This document shows, in pieces, positions 42,334 through 42,349 of a stretch of DNA of 42,349 nt. The translations under genes and the position numbers were made by a program. A model generated the notes under the pieces. That model did no database searches. It worked only from the letters and a program-made list of their open reading frames with translations, and was not told where the DNA came from. The DNA comes from an uncultured Christensenellaceae bacterium (GTDB lineage Bacteria > Bacillota > Clostridia > Christensenellales > CAG-314): assembly GCA_910586905.1 (NCBI GenBank), contig CAJUIV010000001.1:1-42349 (forward strand), read 5' to 3'. How positions within the stretch are numbered: position 1 is the first letter of the stretch; the number at the start of each line of letters is the position of its first letter.

Positions 42334-42349
42334 GTATATTCCATTTTTT

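Noticed and set aside
1..42349. CRISPR array or known defence system
   Set aside because: No regularly spaced repeats and no Cas, Abi, restriction or toxin-antitoxin proteins were recognised.

Overview
The window looks like a chromosomal stretch of an uncultured, gut-type Clostridia bacterium (Bacillota; possibly Christensenellales-like, low confidence). The evidence is Gram-positive style AGGAGG ribosome binding sites with many TTG/GTG starts, two DegV (FakB-type) proteins, the DUF1385/PrmC/RF1 cluster, a VUT transporter under a preQ1 riboswitch, a CtpE-like P-type ATPase, and giant MBG-repeat and M60 surface proteins. The DNA has AT-rich spacers, visibly many CG dinucleotides, and almost no GATC.

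Layout. 1-3200: a MarR-degV operon with two matching 18-bp operators around a consensus promoter, then an M32 carboxypeptidase. 3200-7700: a small XRE regulator converging on a tsaD to P-type ATPase operon. 7800-12200: cardiolipin synthase, a signal-less amidase-like protein with two peptidoglycan-binding domains and altered zinc ligands, an AraC/GyrI-like regulator with a palindrome abutting its -35, and a small P-loop ATPase. 12300-15200: a DUF1385-PrmC fusion followed by prfA (RF1, the substrate of PrmC). 15580-18140: a preQ1-I riboswitch controlling a VUT-family (queuosine precursor) transporter overlapped by a short-chain dehydrogenase, then a second DegV gene. 18158-39960: a block entirely on the minus strand. 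In transcription order it is a 1407-residue membrane-anchored M60 metallopeptidase, a 74-residue coiled-coil protein, a 4193-residue MBG-repeat surface protein translationally coupled to a 542-residue membrane protein with a duplicated cytoplasmic domain, and a REC/HD-GYP/GGDEF protein. 40019-41549: a polytopic membrane protein gene carrying two in-frame TAA codons, followed by an ECF S-component gene. 41550-42349: the 3' end of an IS200-type element fused to the C-terminal part of a large serine recombinase, ending at a tRNA-Ser(UGA).

How the parts may fit together. The minus-strand block reads as a host- or mucus-facing surface locus: a mucin-type protease, a very long adhesin-like protein, and a cytoplasmic-side partner made from the same mRNA, with a cyclic-di-GMP turnover protein next door. 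The riboswitch operon is the most precisely assignable unit. It ties the transporter, and by co-translation an SDR enzyme with no known role in the pathway, to queuosine precursor salvage. The MarR-DegV pair is a self-contained autoregulated unit, plausibly linked to fatty-acid handling. No CRISPR array, phage or classical defence cassette was seen.
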